A DNA stretch of 64,000 nucleotides. Source: Treponema maltophilum ATCC 51939. GTDB taxonomy: Bacteria > Spirochaetota > Spirochaetia > Treponematales > Treponemataceae. Under the pieces are notes generated by a model. That model was not told the DNA's origin, ran no database searches, and worked only from the letters and a program-made list of their open reading frames with translations. The stretch covers positions 2,233,583 through 2,297,582 of the forward strand of contig NZ_KE332518.1 of NCBI RefSeq assembly GCF_000413055.1, in the 5' to 3' direction. This document shows, one piece after another, positions 10,502 to 20,587 of the stretch; the first letter of the stretch is position 1, and every line of letters begins with the position of its first letter. The position numbers and the translations under genes were made by a program.

Positions 10502-13500
10502 TTATTCGCGCACGGCCATTACCTTGCGCGTTTCGTCGATGTCCGGCCCGACAATCCGTATAAAATACAGCCCGCGCGCAACCGGCTCGCCGTTTGCATT
10601 CCTGCCGTCCCACTTGTAAATATGCTCGCCCTTTTCGACGCGGCCGGAATGCAGAATCTTCAACACATCGCCGTCAAGCGTCATAACGATAACGCTTAAA
10701 CTGCCCGCCCGTTCGGTATCGACCTTAATCAGGGTTTGCTCGCCCGTATTCACGTTGATAACGTTGTTCAAAATACTTGCGCCGCCCGCCTGCCGCTTTA
10801 CCGACGCGATGTCGAACGACCACAAATCTATGGACGCAGGATCCTTCGGGTCTTTTAAGCGCAGGGCGTAGAGGGGAACCGGCGGTGTCGGCGCAGGCTT
10901 CGGCGGCGAGATAGCATCGCCGTCATTATCCATCATGATAATGTTTCCGCCGCTGTCCGCCATCGGGAATAAAAAGCCGACCCTGCTTCCCGCAGCATAG
11001 TTTAAGTTGCCGGGAGTGCTCGGGTTGTTGATAAGTTTGAATGTGTATGTTCCCGGATCGACAGACTGCGGATTAAGCGCTGCGGCATGAGTATTTCCGG
11101 CAGCACTGATTGTCGGCAAAACGGGATGGGCCGAAGGCAGCCATACGCGGCCGGTCAAGCCGGTAAGTTCGTTGAATTCGGCGGAAACGGAAGCCGGATC
11201 CGGCATATTATCGATAAACATTTCTAAAGAAGAAGGTATTTGTGCCGAGTCAACATTTTCAACCGCGATTTTCATCGTAATATCTTCTTTTTCGTGTACG
11301 GTATTGCCCGATGTACCCGAACCGTCAAATACGCGCATTGCATAACTTCCGTCGCCGTACAAATTTTGCGACGAAAAACCGACACTTCCGTCGTCAAGCA
11401 TTTTTTCGTCGTAGGCGAATAAGGGGCGCACGACGTTTACGGCAAAATCGCTGATTACATGTTTGTGTACGTGGTCTGCAACGGCGGGATAGCCGTGTTT
11501 TCTCGATTTTATCGCCATCGGAGAATGCGCAGTGGAGATTTCGATTCTTTTTTGCAAAGCGATTACATCGGAACCCGTCACCGGCCGGTTAAGCGTAACG
11601 ACAAGCCCCGTTGCGCGCTTTGTATCGGTGCGGACAACGGCGGGAACGCCGGTATCGACCTCCAAGCCTGAATCGATAACAAGATTAGCGGGAATTTTGC
11701 GCAGCGACTCGCCTTCTATATCGATGGGGCAGGAAAACAGTATATACATTTTATTCGAACCGACCGGAGCGACCGTTAAAGCGATTTCCGGCGGGAAATC
11801 GAAAGAAGAAACGGCATTTCCGAAAGACTTCATTTTGTTGCCCGCCAAGTCGGTTATAATACCGCCGTTCGGATGAGCCGAATCGCGCTCGGTATAGGCT
11901 ATGCCGAAGGATTCCGTTAGCGGGAAAGCCGGAGTTCCGATGCGTAACTGTAAATACAGCGTGTCCGTATCCGGATGCGGCGAAGACGTATTGTAAAAAA
12001 ATGCTTCATTTTCCGCTTTTTGGCTGTACATTCCGGAAGTTTTGAAATTTTGCAATACGGTATTGTATTCCGCTTTTGTATGCGTAAAGTCAAATGCGGC
12101 AATACTGTCTGCAATAGTACAGGCGCGTATACCGCCGGTCGTAGCGGCGCTTCCGGCAAACCGGGAACCGCCGCGCGAATCGTAGCGGGAATCATCCACG
12201 AGCGAAGAACCGTTCATCCATCCTTCTGTCGTTTTCCACCAATAATTGTTTGGGGTAAGGGCGGCCGGCGTGTTGTCGAAAAAGTGGAATTCCAGTCTGT
12301 CGGCAAGGAGGGAAGACGGCGAATACGCAACCGCTTCTTTTTCGGAAGTTCCCGTATTCCAAGCCGCCGACTCCTTCGCAACGACGGCAAGCACCGGCGG
12401 AGAGGTGTCCCAGCTGCTGACTTCAGCCAGTCCGACGGCGGACGAAGCGTATATTTTAGGCACAAATTGTGCATCAAGTTTTTCCCACCGTTCCAAAGGC
12501 GGCGGAGTATTGCGAGTTCTGATGTTTGCCGTATCCAAAGGCGTTGCAGAACCGGACGGCGTTTCCGATTGGGTTATATAACCGACCCAATTGTGAACGG
12601 GAGTCGATGAGCCGCCAATCGGCACAGATACGGTACCTTCGACCCAGCCGGCAACGGAAACACGCACCCGACATTCCCTTCCTGAAGGACTGCCGGGCGG
12701 CAGGGGCGTCGTAACCCTCATTGCCGCCGTTCGGTATACGGCATGCACTGACCCCGAAGTTGCCCCCGGTCTTATGCCGGTAACAAGTTTGCCGCTTGAA
12801 AAGGACGCAAGACCTTTAACTGCGGTAATGGTCCCGCCCGAACCCGTTTCAATATTGCCGATCGTATCGGTTGCCCGAATATACTTTGCGCCCGTGGCAA
12901 TATCGGGGTTGTCCGATATGCCGTCTATAAATACCGGTTCTGAGTAGCGGAATTCTATAAAATTGTGCGCGTCGTACTTGGGCTGATTTACGGGATTGGG
13001 CGCTTGAACGTGCGTTTCCTGCCCCACATAGACGGCGGCAAGAACGGGCGGGCAGTGGTCTTTCACATCGCCGTAGATTTTGCCGTTATCGCCGCTTGTG
13101 TCCGCATCACCGACAGCATAATGGCGAATGCGGTTTTTATATTTATCGCGCACGGCCGCATAAATTGAAGAAGTTGCCTTCGGAATCCACAGGTTCGGTT
13201 TTGTGTTTTGATGAACGGGATCTTTTCCCGATGCGCTTGCATACGGCTGCGCACCGCCGCGGTCGGTGCTTTGATTTGACCCTGCATACATTCCCGTTGC
13301 ATCGGTATTCCAACGTCGCGCTGGATTACCGTCCGTGCGCAAAAAGAATTCGTGCACATCGCCGTTCGGCAACGTTGCTCCCGGTATTTTTTGTCCGCCG
13401 CTAACGGTAACAGCTAACGCTTCTTTAAAAGGTATCATGCCGTTATTGAATTTTATATTTCCGCTGTTAATTGCGCGAGCAATCTCCCCCTTCGAATTTT

Positions 13501-16500
13501 CAACATCCATATTAAAGCGGACATATATCGTATCGTCGGAATATGTATACGCTTCGACAATAGTCAAGCGATCCTTTCCCCATGCAGGAGAATTTGTAAT
13601 AGTATCAGTAGGAGAACGCTCCGCCGCGGCAACAAATCCGCCGCCCAAAACGCTGCAATTCGAAACCGTTGTAAAATACGCTTCGGCAAAGGCCTGTGTT
13701 GCATCATCGTTATTCGGAATATCAAGCGTCCAAGATGGTGCGCTCAAATTCATGCCGTTTGCATAGAAATTTTTACCGGCCTTGAGGGTTTTACCGGAAA
13801 GATTTGCGAAAGTGCCCGAAAAAGAAGGTGATGTATCGGTTTCTTTGGGCAAAGCCGTTCCGTCGGGAAGTGCGGCCGGAAGCGTCAAGGATGCGGCGGC
13901 GCTGTAACCGTTGGCATTGGCGCTTCCTGTTCGGCTGCTGTGATTATAGGTAAACAAGCCCGTTGTTTCCGACGGGTCGGAGGCACCATCGGCCGTAGTG
14001 TCGTTTGCTTTATACTGCGGCCCGAACAGCACTATGTCGCCCTTTGTACCGTTTACTTCCGTGGTAATGCCGCCGCTTGAAGGGGCGAACGCAACCGTTC
14101 CTTTAAATAGCACAAAATTTGCGCATTTTAACTCGTTTTTGAGCGTAAGATCTCCTGCGACAAAGATATTGCAGTCGTCAGGCTTGGTTACGGCGCTCGG
14201 CGAAGGGTCAAAGGTTGTTGTCGCCGGCGGCGTAACAACAAGATAAAGGTTTTTCGATTCAAAAGAAATTCCGTTTGCAGGAAGTCCCGTTCCCGCCCCG
14301 TCGGTAATCGGAGCGCCGATTTGCACGGCGGCATTGCCCGTTTGTACAAATTTATCGCCGAGCTTTACGGCACCTTTCAGGATGATTTTTTCGCTCGCTT
14401 GAGCATAGAAACCGGCCGCCGTTATTGTACCGCCGGTCGTTATTGTTTTGGTTTTGGTGGCGGTATCGATATCTGTAATCGTTACATTGTTGACGTCAAC
14501 ATCACCCCTTATTTCCACAACGGGACTTTTCAGTTCAACATCTTTTTTCGGAGAAGTACTGCTGCTAAGAGAGGTAGTGCCGGCAAACAAAAGCGATGTT
14601 TTCGCCTTAAATTCGGTATCCGCACTCAGCGTTACGGTACCGTTATAGATTTGCGTCGCGGGGCCGGCGGCGGTAGCGGTAATTGTTGCAGCGGTATTTA
14701 CCGTTGTCGCCTCACGTACTTCGATTTTTGCGGCTGTGACTGTTGCGGTATTTACGTTCAACTTCCTTGTTTTTAAATCGCCGGTTAAAACGACGGGGCC
14801 TTCTACCGTAAGACTTGACGCGTTCTCGGCATTCACCGTTCCGGCAGAAAGCTTTTTCGTTTTCACCGTACCGCCGCCGTTGAAAGTAAGGTTTTTCCCC
14901 GTCGCATTCACTGCCTGTATAAAATTTATTTCAGGTGAAGAAGTAAACGTCGTATTTGCGCCTATATCGGCATCGCCGATATAGGTTTGCCTCGGCGCTT
15001 CAATCGTAACGTAACTGTGGTCGCCCGAGGCGGCTTTTACGGTAAACTTTTCGTCGACCCTTAAAGAAGGCGACGTTACCTTTATGTTCTTTCGGTTTTC
15101 TTCTACGGTCAAATTCTCGTACGGACCGCCCCATAAAGCATTATTCGTCGTCCCGTAATAGGCAACCGTCGATCCCGGCTTATGCGTGATTTTATCGTCG
15201 GCTGCGGTTTTACCCAGCCAGGTCGTTTGCCCGCTCGTCCCCGTCATTTTGAGCGTTCCGAAGTTTTCAAGCGGAGCAAAACCTGTGTCGCCGGAATCAT
15301 CGGTTATAACATAATCGGCTAAATCCAATTTGGCGCCGGGAGCAAGGGTAATCGTTTTTGCCTTTACATTCGCTGTAAGTTTGGGATATTGCGTTGTTAC
15401 TACAGGAATCGTTACAATTGTATTTTTTCCCGGAATCACATAGGGTGTCCAGTTTCTATGGTCAGCCCAAGCATTAGATTTTTTCCCCGACCAGCTTACA
15501 GCTCCGTTATAATTTGTAAAAATCCAGTTTTCGGGTTTTCCGGCTTGTATATCGGTATCCGAACCATCAGGTATACTGTCTTCTGCCGTATAGGTGCCGC
15601 CTCTAATAGGAATATTGGTTTTGACTTTAAGAAATTGTCCCTTTGCCGAATTGGCAGATGTAAGCGCGATATGAGGATTTCCGGTATCGCCTTGAACGGT
15701 CAAAGAGGATGTTGCCGATTGTCCTTGCAGCTTCAAATCTCCGGCTACAGAAATTTTTCCGTTTATCGTAAGTGTTTTTATATATGAATCGGTACAGTCT
15801 AAATCTTTGAATTGAGTGCTTGTCTCAGCCGATGTTCCGGTAATGATGATCTCTGAGGGAATCGGATCCGGATCTAAGGTATCTATCTTGTTTGCTTTAG
15901 TCAAGGTTACGCTATGATTTCCCGCGGCGAATGTACCATTATTTGTAAGTTTATGAGTTATTTTTATATCTGAAAGAAGATTAAGGGTTGTACCCGAAGC
16001 GATTTCTAATTCTCGGATTTCTGAAGGGTTGGTAAAACTTATGGTTTTTGTACCGCTCCCGCTAAAGAGTAATTTACCATAATCCGCAAAATGAAAAATA
16101 CCTGCAGTCAGATTTCCAAGTATCTTTATTGTACCGCCTGAGGCTTTCATATCCTTTATTATCATATTTCCTTCAGCAGTTATGTCGCCCCAGCATCTCC
16201 ATTGCGTATTTGCCGTGTTTACAGTAATGTTCCCTCCGGAACCTGAAACTTTTTTTGCCTCAACGGTACTTTGTACGGAAGAAAAGTTTCCGGTTACTTC
16301 GATATCTCCGTTTGCTTCAATATTTACAGGATGATCATGATCTCCCGCGTCCCAATTTCCGTTTACGGTAATATTTCCGGCTGTTAAGTCCTTTGTTTTT
16401 AAGCCGGTTCCAGTAGCGGAACCGGTAATGAAGATGATATTCTTATAGGCTGATCCATTTTTCGCAGTTATTTTACCTGTATACGTTTGTGTCGGTGCGG

Positions 16501-17389
16501 TAATCGTTGCGGCAGTGCTTACGGTTGCCGCTTGGCTCACTTCAATTTTTGCGGCAGAGACAGTTGCGGTATTTACAGTCAAATTCTTTGCTTTTAAATC
16601 CCCGCTCAAAGTAACGGCTCCGTTTACCGTAAGCATCGACGTGCCCGCCGCACTCACCGTTCCGGCGGTAACTCCCTGCATACTCACCGCTCCGCCGCCG
16701 GTAAAGGACAGGTTTCGCCCCACCGCCGTTACCGACCATCCGAAAGTTACGGAAGTTGCCGCACGAAACTCGGTATTCGTCAATACCGTAACGTCGCCGT
16801 TATAGGTTTGTACAGGAGCCGTAATTTGTATCGGAGGATTTTCTGCAGGCGGGTTCCTTTCTATCTTCAGTGTTTTATTCACTGTAAGAGACTGTGCTTG
16901 AACGGGACCTCTCACAATAAGATTTTGATACGCCCCCTGCCAAATATCTTTGCCGGTATTGCCGTAGTATACGACAGTAGAGTCGGTTTTTAGAATTATT
17001 TTTCCGCCACTGAACAGATTCCGATGTTCATCCGTACCGGAAAGTTCCAGCGTTCCCTTTTTATTTACGGTTACGGTTACCGTCCCGCGCAAAGCGTAGT
17101 TGGCTAACTGAAATTTTCCATCGTTTATTTCCGACCCTACTTCAATCTGCGCCGGCCCCGCAAAGGTAATATTTTCGGTTAAAAAACAAGGCCCGGGGGA
17201 AAGAATTTTATATGTACCGGCCGGGAAGGCGGCGGGCGTTGTGCCGGCGGGAAGGTTCGGGCTCCAGTTTGACGGATTTTTAAAATTACCGTATCCACCC
17301 GTCCACGTATAAGTTTGAGCCGAGGCGAGTATTCCCGCGGCAAAGAGAAAAATCGATATAATAACAAAGCTCTTAAAATTCCTTTTCAT
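10502..17389 (-). CDS. Giant secreted repeat protein with FlgD-Ig-like C-terminus
   Basis: I do not recognise a function; the layout is that of a surface adhesin-like protein. The 2,295-aa product has a signal peptide (about residues 1-25, ending ILASAQ). It is rich in Thr, Val, Gly and Asn, with beta-strand-like repeats. Two long units begin alike: YTWTGGYG...NWSPNLP near residue 26 and SWSGKKSNAW...NWTPYVIPG near residue 680. Each is followed by STVVYYGNTG or STVAYYGTTN and then GDLKAKNLTVNTATV or GDLKTRKLNVNTATV. The last about 80 residues (LSVIVMTLDGDVLKILHSG ... NGEPVARGLYFIRIVG) look like a FlgD-Ig module. I chose the ATG at 17389, before the signal peptide; 48 extra upstream codons are unlikely. 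No clear Shine-Dalgarno sequence is seen. Confidence 0.85.
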   Translation of the reverse strand: MKRNFKSFVIISIFLFAAGILASAQTYTWTGGYGNFKNPSNWSPNLPAGTTPAAFPAGTYKILSPGPCFLTENITFAGPAQIEVGSEINDGKFQLANYALRGTVTVTVNKKGTLELSGTDEHRNLFSGGKIILKTDSTVVYYGNTGKDIWQGAYQNLIVRGPVQAQSLTVNKTLKIERNPPAENPPIQITAPVQTYNGDVTVLTNTEFRAATSVTFGWSVTAVGRNLSFTGGGAVSMQGVTAGTVSAAGTSMLTVNGAVTLSGDLKAKNLTVNTATVSAAKIEVSQAATVSTAATITAPTQTYTGKITAKNGSAYKNIIFITGSATGTGLKTKDLTAGNITVNGNWDAGDHDHPVNIEANGDIEVTGNFSSVQSTVEAKKVSGSGGNITVNTANTQWRCWGDITAEGNMIIKDMKASGGTIKILGNLTAGIFHFADYGKLLFSGSGTKTISFTNPSEIRELEIASGTTLNLLSDIKITHKLTNNGTFAAGNHSVTLTKANKIDTLDPDPIPSEIIITGTSAETSTQFKDLDCTDSYIKTLTINGKISVAGDLKLQGQSATSSLTVQGDTGNPHIALTSANSAKGQFLKVKTNIPIRGGTYTAEDSIPDGSDTDIQAGKPENWIFTNYNGAVSWSGKKSNAWADHRNWTPYVIPGKNTIVTIPVVTTQYPKLTANVKAKTITLAPGAKLDLADYVITDDSGDTGFAPLENFGTLKMTGTSGQTTWLGKTAADDKITHKPGSTVAYYGTTNNALWGGPYENLTVEENRKNIKVTSPSLRVDEKFTVKAASGDHSYVTIEAPRQTYIGDADIGANTTFTSSPEINFIQAVNATGKNLTFNGGGTVKTKKLSAGTVNAENASSLTVEGPVVLTGDLKTRKLNVNTATVTAAKIEVREATTVNTAATITATAAGPATQIYNGTVTLSADTEFKAKTSLLFAGTTSLSSSTSPKKDVELKSPVVEIRGDVDVNNVTITDIDTATKTKTITTGGTITAAGFYAQASEKIILKGAVKLGDKFVQTGNAAVQIGAPITDGAGTGLPANGISFESKNLYLVVTPPATTTFDPSPSAVTKPDDCNIFVAGDLTLKNELKCANFVLFKGTVAFAPSSGGITTEVNGTKGDIVLFGPQYKANDTTADGASDPSETTGLFTYNHSSRTGSANANGYSAAASLTLPAALPDGTALPKETDTSPSFSGTFANLSGKTLKAGKNFYANGMNLSAPSWTLDIPNNDDATQAFAEAYFTTVSNCSVLGGGFVAAAERSPTDTITNSPAWGKDRLTIVEAYTYSDDTIYVRFNMDVENSKGEIARAINSGNIKFNNGMIPFKEALAVTVSGGQKIPGATLPNGDVHEFFLRTDGNPARRWNTDATGMYAGSNQSTDRGGAQPYASASGKDPVHQNTKPNLWIPKATSSIYAAVRDKYKNRIRHYAVGDADTSGDNGKIYGDVKDHCPPVLAAVYVGQETHVQAPNPVNQPKYDAHNFIEFRYSEPVFIDGISDNPDIATGAKYIRATDTIGNIETGSGGTITAVKGLASFSSGKLVTGIRPGATSGSVHAVYRTAAMRVTTPLPPGSPSGRECRVRVSVAGWVEGTVSVPIGGSSTPVHNWVGYITQSETPSGSATPLDTANIRTRNTPPPLERWEKLDAQFVPKIYASSAVGLAEVSSWDTSPPVLAVVAKESAAWNTGTSEKEAVAYSPSSLLADRLEFHFFDNTPAALTPNNYWWKTTEGWMNGSSLVDDSRYDSRGGSRFAGSAATTGGIRACTIADSIAAFDFTHTKAEYNTVLQNFKTSGMYSQKAENEAFFYNTSSPHPDTDTLYLQLRIGTPAFPLTESFGIAYTERDSAHPNGGIITDLAGNKMKSFGNAVSSFDFPPEIALTVAPVGSNKMYILFSCPIDIEGESLRKIPANLVIDSGLEVDTGVPAVVRTDTKRATGLVVTLNRPVTGSDVIALQKRIEISTAHSPMAIKSRKHGYPAVADHVHKHVISDFAVNVVRPLFAYDEKMLDDGSVGFSSQNLYGDGSYAMRVFDGSGTSGNTVHEKEDITMKIAVENVDSAQIPSSLEMFIDNMPDPASVSAEFNELTGLTGRVWLPSAHPVLPTISAAGNTHAAALNPQSVDPGTYTFKLINNPSTPGNLNYAAGSRVGFLFPMADSGGNIIMMDNDGDAISPPKPAPTPPVPLYALRLKDPKDPASIDLWSFDIASVKRQAGGASILNNVINVNTGEQTLIKVDTERAGSLSVIVMTLDGDVLKILHSGRVEKGEHIYKWDGRNANGEPVARGLYFIRIVGPDIDETRKVMAVRE
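14680..14850 (-). repeat. Internal repeat unit, copy 2, in the giant gene
   Basis: Encodes SSLTVEGPVVLTGDLKTRK through ATVTAAKIEVREATTVNTAA. It matches, with many silent and conservative differences, the stretch at about 16496-16665. Spacing and gene order inside the unit are kept, so this is an old in-frame duplication. Confidence 0.7.
16496..16665 (-). repeat. Internal repeat unit, copy 1, in the giant gene
   Basis: Encodes SMLTVNGAVTLSGDLKAKN through ATVSAAKIEVSQAATVSTAA, and is the partner of the unit at about 14680-14850. DNA identity is visible but imperfect, which argues against a recent duplication or an assembly artefact. Confidence 0.7.
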
Positions 17390-17517
17390 ATACATATATT
17401 GTATCGGCTTTTTTGCGAAAAATCCAGTCAAATATGGAGAAAATTGATTTCTGACGGAATTCGATTTTAGGCGGCATTTGAGGAAAAACCGCAACGACGG
17501 CAAAAAATAAAGACAAA

Positions 17518-17546
17518 TTGACTGATAAGGCATAAAGAAGTATCTT
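17518..17546 (+). promoter_or_regulatory. mrp promoter placed for a leaderless mRNA
   Basis: -35 TTGACT (17518-17523), a 17-bp spacer and -10 TATCTT (17541-17546), then exactly six bases (AATTAT) to the ATG at 17553. The expected transcription start is the A of the ATG. No Shine-Dalgarno sequence lies near. Confidence 0.65.
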
Positions 17547-17552
17547 AATTAT

Positions 17553-18440
17553 ATGAACGAAAATAACACACACAATCAATCGCAAAATTCCGCCTGTTCA
17601 GGATGTCCCTCGGCATCTTCCTGCAGTGCCGAAGCGCGCAGTTCCTGCGGCAAGGCGGCAGGACAGTCTGCCGGAGCGCGGCAGGATTTTTCCGAAAAGC
17701 CGCATCCCAAAAGTTCCATCAAAAAGGTTATCGGCGTCGTAAGCGGAAAGGGCGGCGTGGGTAAGTCCCTTGTTACCTCGTTATTGGCGTGCGCCGCGCA
17801 AAAAAAAGGCTTGCACGCGGCCGTATTGGATGCCGATATTACCGGTCCGTCCATTCCGCGCATTTTCGGTTTGCACGGAAAAGTTGAAGGGGACGAAAAC
17901 GGCATTTATCCGGCGACGACGGCGGAGGGCATTCAGGTTATGTCGATCAACTTTTTGCTCGAAAACGAAACCGATCCCGTGTTGTGGCGCGGCCCGATTA
18001 TCGCCGGGGCGGTCAAACAGTTTTGGACGGACGTAATTTGGAAGGACGTCGACCTCATGTTTGTCGATATGCCGCCGGGAACGGGAGATGTTCCTTTAAC
18101 GGTGTTTCAGTCGCTTTCGATCGGCGGCATTATCGTCGTTGCAAGTCCGCAAGAACTTGTCGGCATGATTGTCGAAAAAGCCGTAAAAATGGCCGATATG
18201 ATGCATATTCCCGTTTTGGCGCTGGTTGAAAACATGAGCTATGTTCAGTGTCCGCACTGCGGCGAAAAAATCGAAGTGTTCGGAAAGAGCAATGCCGACA
18301 ATCTTGCCTCAAAGCACGCAATTCCGGTTACGGTAAAGCTGCCGATGGACAGCGCCTTTGCCGCCGCCTGCGATGAAGGCCGCATCGAAAAACTGGAAAG
18401 AACGGAATTCGATGCGCTCATCGAAACGCTGCGTCCGTAA
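17553..18440 (+). CDS. Mrp/NBP35-family iron-sulfur carrier ATPase
   Basis: Members of this family bind and transfer Fe-S clusters, using a deviant Walker A ATPase. The 295-aa product has VSGKGGVGKS at about residues 65-74, the switch region LDADITGPSIPR, DMPPGTGDVPLT and the C-terminal CPHCG pair (CXXC) that bridges the cluster in dimers. It also carries a cysteine-rich N-terminus (C15, C18, C24, C32) with C-X2-C-X5-C spacing. That is like the N-terminal cluster site of NBP35, except that the first NBP35 cysteine is absent. The gene is transcribed away from the giant surface-protein gene. The start is set by the promoter, whose expected +1 is the ATG. Confidence 0.93.
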   Translation: MNENNTHNQSQNSACSGCPSASSCSAEARSSCGKAAGQSAGARQDFSEKPHPKSSIKKVIGVVSGKGGVGKSLVTSLLACAAQKKGLHAAVLDADITGPSIPRIFGLHGKVEGDENGIYPATTAEGIQVMSINFLLENETDPVLWRGPIIAGAVKQFWTDVIWKDVDLMFVDMPPGTGDVPLTVFQSLSIGGIIVVASPQELVGMIVEKAVKMADMMHIPVLALVENMSYVQCPHCGEKIEVFGKSNADNLASKHAIPVTVKLPMDSAFAAACDEGRIEKLERTEFDALIETLRP

Positions 18441-18492
18441 AGCCCGGTAAACAAAGCGTCCGCCGGCACCTAACGCAGGGGCGTTTTCCCGC

Positions 18493-19830
18493 CTATGTGT
18501 TCGGCGCGCGCAAAGCCGCCATTGTAATATAATTGTACGGCTGGTTAAAGTGCGGCAAAAAAAACAGATCGAGCAGTTTTAACTTGTCGATCGTAACCTT
18601 TTCCTGAATGGCCAACGAAAACAAGTGGATGCCCATCGATACGTCGAGCCGGGAGGCAAGCTGCGCGCCGATAATGCGCCGGCTTTTCTTTTCGAATACG
18701 ATACGGATTTTTACCTTTTCGTTTGTGCGCATAAACAGCGCGCGCTGAAAATCCTCGTAATCGGCACATTCGGCGTCTATGCCGGCCGCTTTCGCCTTTG
18801 TCAAGGTGAGTCCGGTTGAAATCATATGTAAGCCGAAAATGGAAATCGCGTTTGAGCCCTGAACGCCGGGCGACTCAAGTTTTACGCCGCACGCGTTGTG
18901 CGCGGCGATAATGCCGGAACGAAGCGCGTTCGTCGCAAGCGCTATGTAATTGACGGCACACACGGCATTGTCTTTTACCGTTGCGCAATCGCCGATTGCG
19001 AATACATCTTTTCGGCTCGTTTCCTGCCGTTCGTTGACTATGTACGCGCCGTTTCTAAAGCAGTCCAGTTTTCCCTTTCCGAGTTCCGTGTTCGGTCTGA
19101 AGCCGACCGCCCACACAACCATATCGGCGTCCACGCTTCCCGTAGAAGTCAGCACCTTTTCAACCTTGTCCTTTCCTTCAAAGCCTTCAACCTTGGTGCC
19201 GAATTTTAAATTGACGCCGTTGTCTTCGAGGTTCTTTTTCATAAGCGCCGTAAATTCGCCGTCGTAATATACGGGCAGACAGGTTTCGGCGATGTCGATG
19301 AGGGTGGTATTTTTGTTGTGGCGCTTAAACGCTTCGGCAAGTTCCACGCCGATATAGCCTGCGCCGATGACGGCAACGTTGCGGATGTTTTCGGTTTTGA
19401 GTTTATTTATAACGTCCTGCGCATCCTGAAACAGCTTTACGCGCTGAATGTTGCGCAAAGAACTTCCGGGTAAATCGGGAATAATCGGATTCGAGCCGGT
19501 TGCCAAAATCAATTTGTCGTAGGATTCGTCGATTTTATTGCCTTCGGAATCTTTTGCATGCACGATTTTTTTATCGAAGTCGATGTCGGTTACTTCGGTT
19601 TTCATATGTACGACGGCGCCTTTTTGTTCCATCTGCCGTTTGCTGGAATAAAAAAGTCCGTCCGAACCGTCTATTTGATTGCCGATCCACAGCGCCATGC
19701 CGCAGCCCAAAAAGCTTACATTGTCGTTACGCTCGAATACGACAACCTTATTGCCTTTGTAGTTATCCAACACGGTATTGACGGCCGCGGTTCCCGCGTG
19801 ATTTCCGCCGATAATGACGATTTTGCTCAT
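18493..19830 (-). CDS. nox: FAD-dependent NADH oxidase / CoA-disulfide reductase family
   Basis: Flavoprotein disulfide-reductase family enzyme that oxidises NADH, in close relatives by reducing O2 to water or peroxide, or by reducing CoA-disulfide. The 445-aa product has FAD-binding [12 protein letters not shown] at the N-terminus, a single redox cysteine in [11 protein letters not shown] (C43), NAD-binding [14 protein letters not shown] near residue 160, a second FAD motif in [12 protein letters not shown] near 280, and the C-terminal dimerisation domain. A role in oxygen defence for an anaerobe is inference from the family. AGGAGG lies 9 nt upstream of the ATG. Sequence alone does not separate water-forming oxidase from CoA-disulfide reductase. 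Confidence 0.88.
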   Translation of the reverse strand: MSKIVIIGGNHAGTAAVNTVLDNYKGNKVVVFERNDNVSFLGCGMALWIGNQIDGSDGLFYSSKRQMEQKGAVVHMKTEVTDIDFDKKIVHAKDSEGNKIDESYDKLILATGSNPIIPDLPGSSLRNIQRVKLFQDAQDVINKLKTENIRNVAVIGAGYIGVELAEAFKRHNKNTTLIDIAETCLPVYYDGEFTALMKKNLEDNGVNLKFGTKVEGFEGKDKVEKVLTSTGSVDADMVVWAVGFRPNTELGKGKLDCFRNGAYIVNERQETSRKDVFAIGDCATVKDNAVCAVNYIALATNALRSGIIAAHNACGVKLESPGVQGSNAISIFGLHMISTGLTLTKAKAAGIDAECADYEDFQRALFMRTNEKVKIRIVFEKKSRRIIGAQLASRLDVSMGIHLFSLAIQEKVTIDKLKLLDLFFLPHFNQPYNYITMAALRAPNT

Positions 19831-19894
19831 CCGTCCGACTCCTCCTAAAAGGTTTGATTATTCCACCAATTTTAGCGTATCGGGGAAAAAAGTG

Positions 19895-20548
19895 CTACCA
19901 CGAAAGGAGGATTTCTTTCGGATAATAGGTTTGCAAGCCGGGCTTCCATTGGTAATACACGCTTGTGTCGGCTGCAGGACTGAGCGGGTCATAAAATACC
20001 GGATAATCCTTGTTTTCGATGATTTTAAAAGTCGGATTGACGACAGCCGGATCGTAGGTCAGGCGTATACCGCCGTCTTCAATATAGCGCACGTCACAAA
20101 AATACGTGTAATCGTAGACGGCAAAGTACAATTCCGTTCCCGTATACTTCGACAAATCAACGTAAAAGCGGTAGGTCATTATGCCGTTTTTTTGCGTCGC
20201 TTTAAACCGGCTCACTTTTTCCGGATTACTGCGTTTTGTGCCTTGGCGGATAAACGTATAAAAATAATAATTGCGCAAATTGATAAAGGCATTGTTGTAC
20301 ACCGCTTCGCTTTCGGCATCGCTGAATTTTCCGTTATGATCGGCGTCAAGCCAGCTTATGATTTCATTGCTGAATATTTTGTCAAAGGTCCATTCGATAT
20401 AGGCGCCCTGCAGTTTTTTGCCCTGCCACACGAATTCAATCGCCGTATCGATAAATACGTGCGGATGCGCGTACGCCGCCTTGGCCGGCATAAAAAAAGC
20501 CGCACAAATAAAGGCACAAAACACAACTGTTTTAAAAATCTTTTTCAT
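19895..20548 (-). CDS. DUF1007 family exported protein
   Basis: The function is not established. In other bacteria the family is often encoded beside nickel, cobalt or zinc transporters, but no transporter is next to it here. The 217-aa product has a signal peptide (about residues 1-27, ending AAYA), so the mature protein begins with a His-Pro-His motif (HPHVFID) that could bind metal. IEWTFDKIFSNEII and the EF-hand-like DADHNGKFSDAE are hallmarks of the family, as is AVYDYTYFCDVRY. It lies between phosphofructokinase and the NADH oxidase on the same strand, 39 bp after the former. No strong Shine-Dalgarno sequence is seen. Confidence 0.85.
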   Translation of the reverse strand: MKKIFKTVVFCAFICAAFFMPAKAAYAHPHVFIDTAIEFVWQGKKLQGAYIEWTFDKIFSNEIISWLDADHNGKFSDAESEAVYNNAFINLRNYYFYTFIRQGTKRSNPEKVSRFKATQKNGIMTYRFYVDLSKYTGTELYFAVYDYTYFCDVRYIEDGGIRLTYDPAVVNPTFKIIENKDYPVFYDPLSPAADTSVYYQWKPGLQTYYPKEILLSW

Positions 20549-20587
20549 AAGTTCTCGGCAGCCTTCGGCTCCGTTGCCGGCGGCAGG

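Noticed and set aside
10502-10760. Type IX secretion signal at the end of the giant protein
   Set aside because: The likeness to type IX sorting domains is only in the FlgD-Ig fold. No partner genes are visible, so I report the fold and not the pathway.
17389-17533. 48 extra N-terminal codons for the giant gene
   Set aside because: The signal peptide begins at the ATG at 17389; the upstream part is hydrophobic noise overlapping the mrp promoter region.
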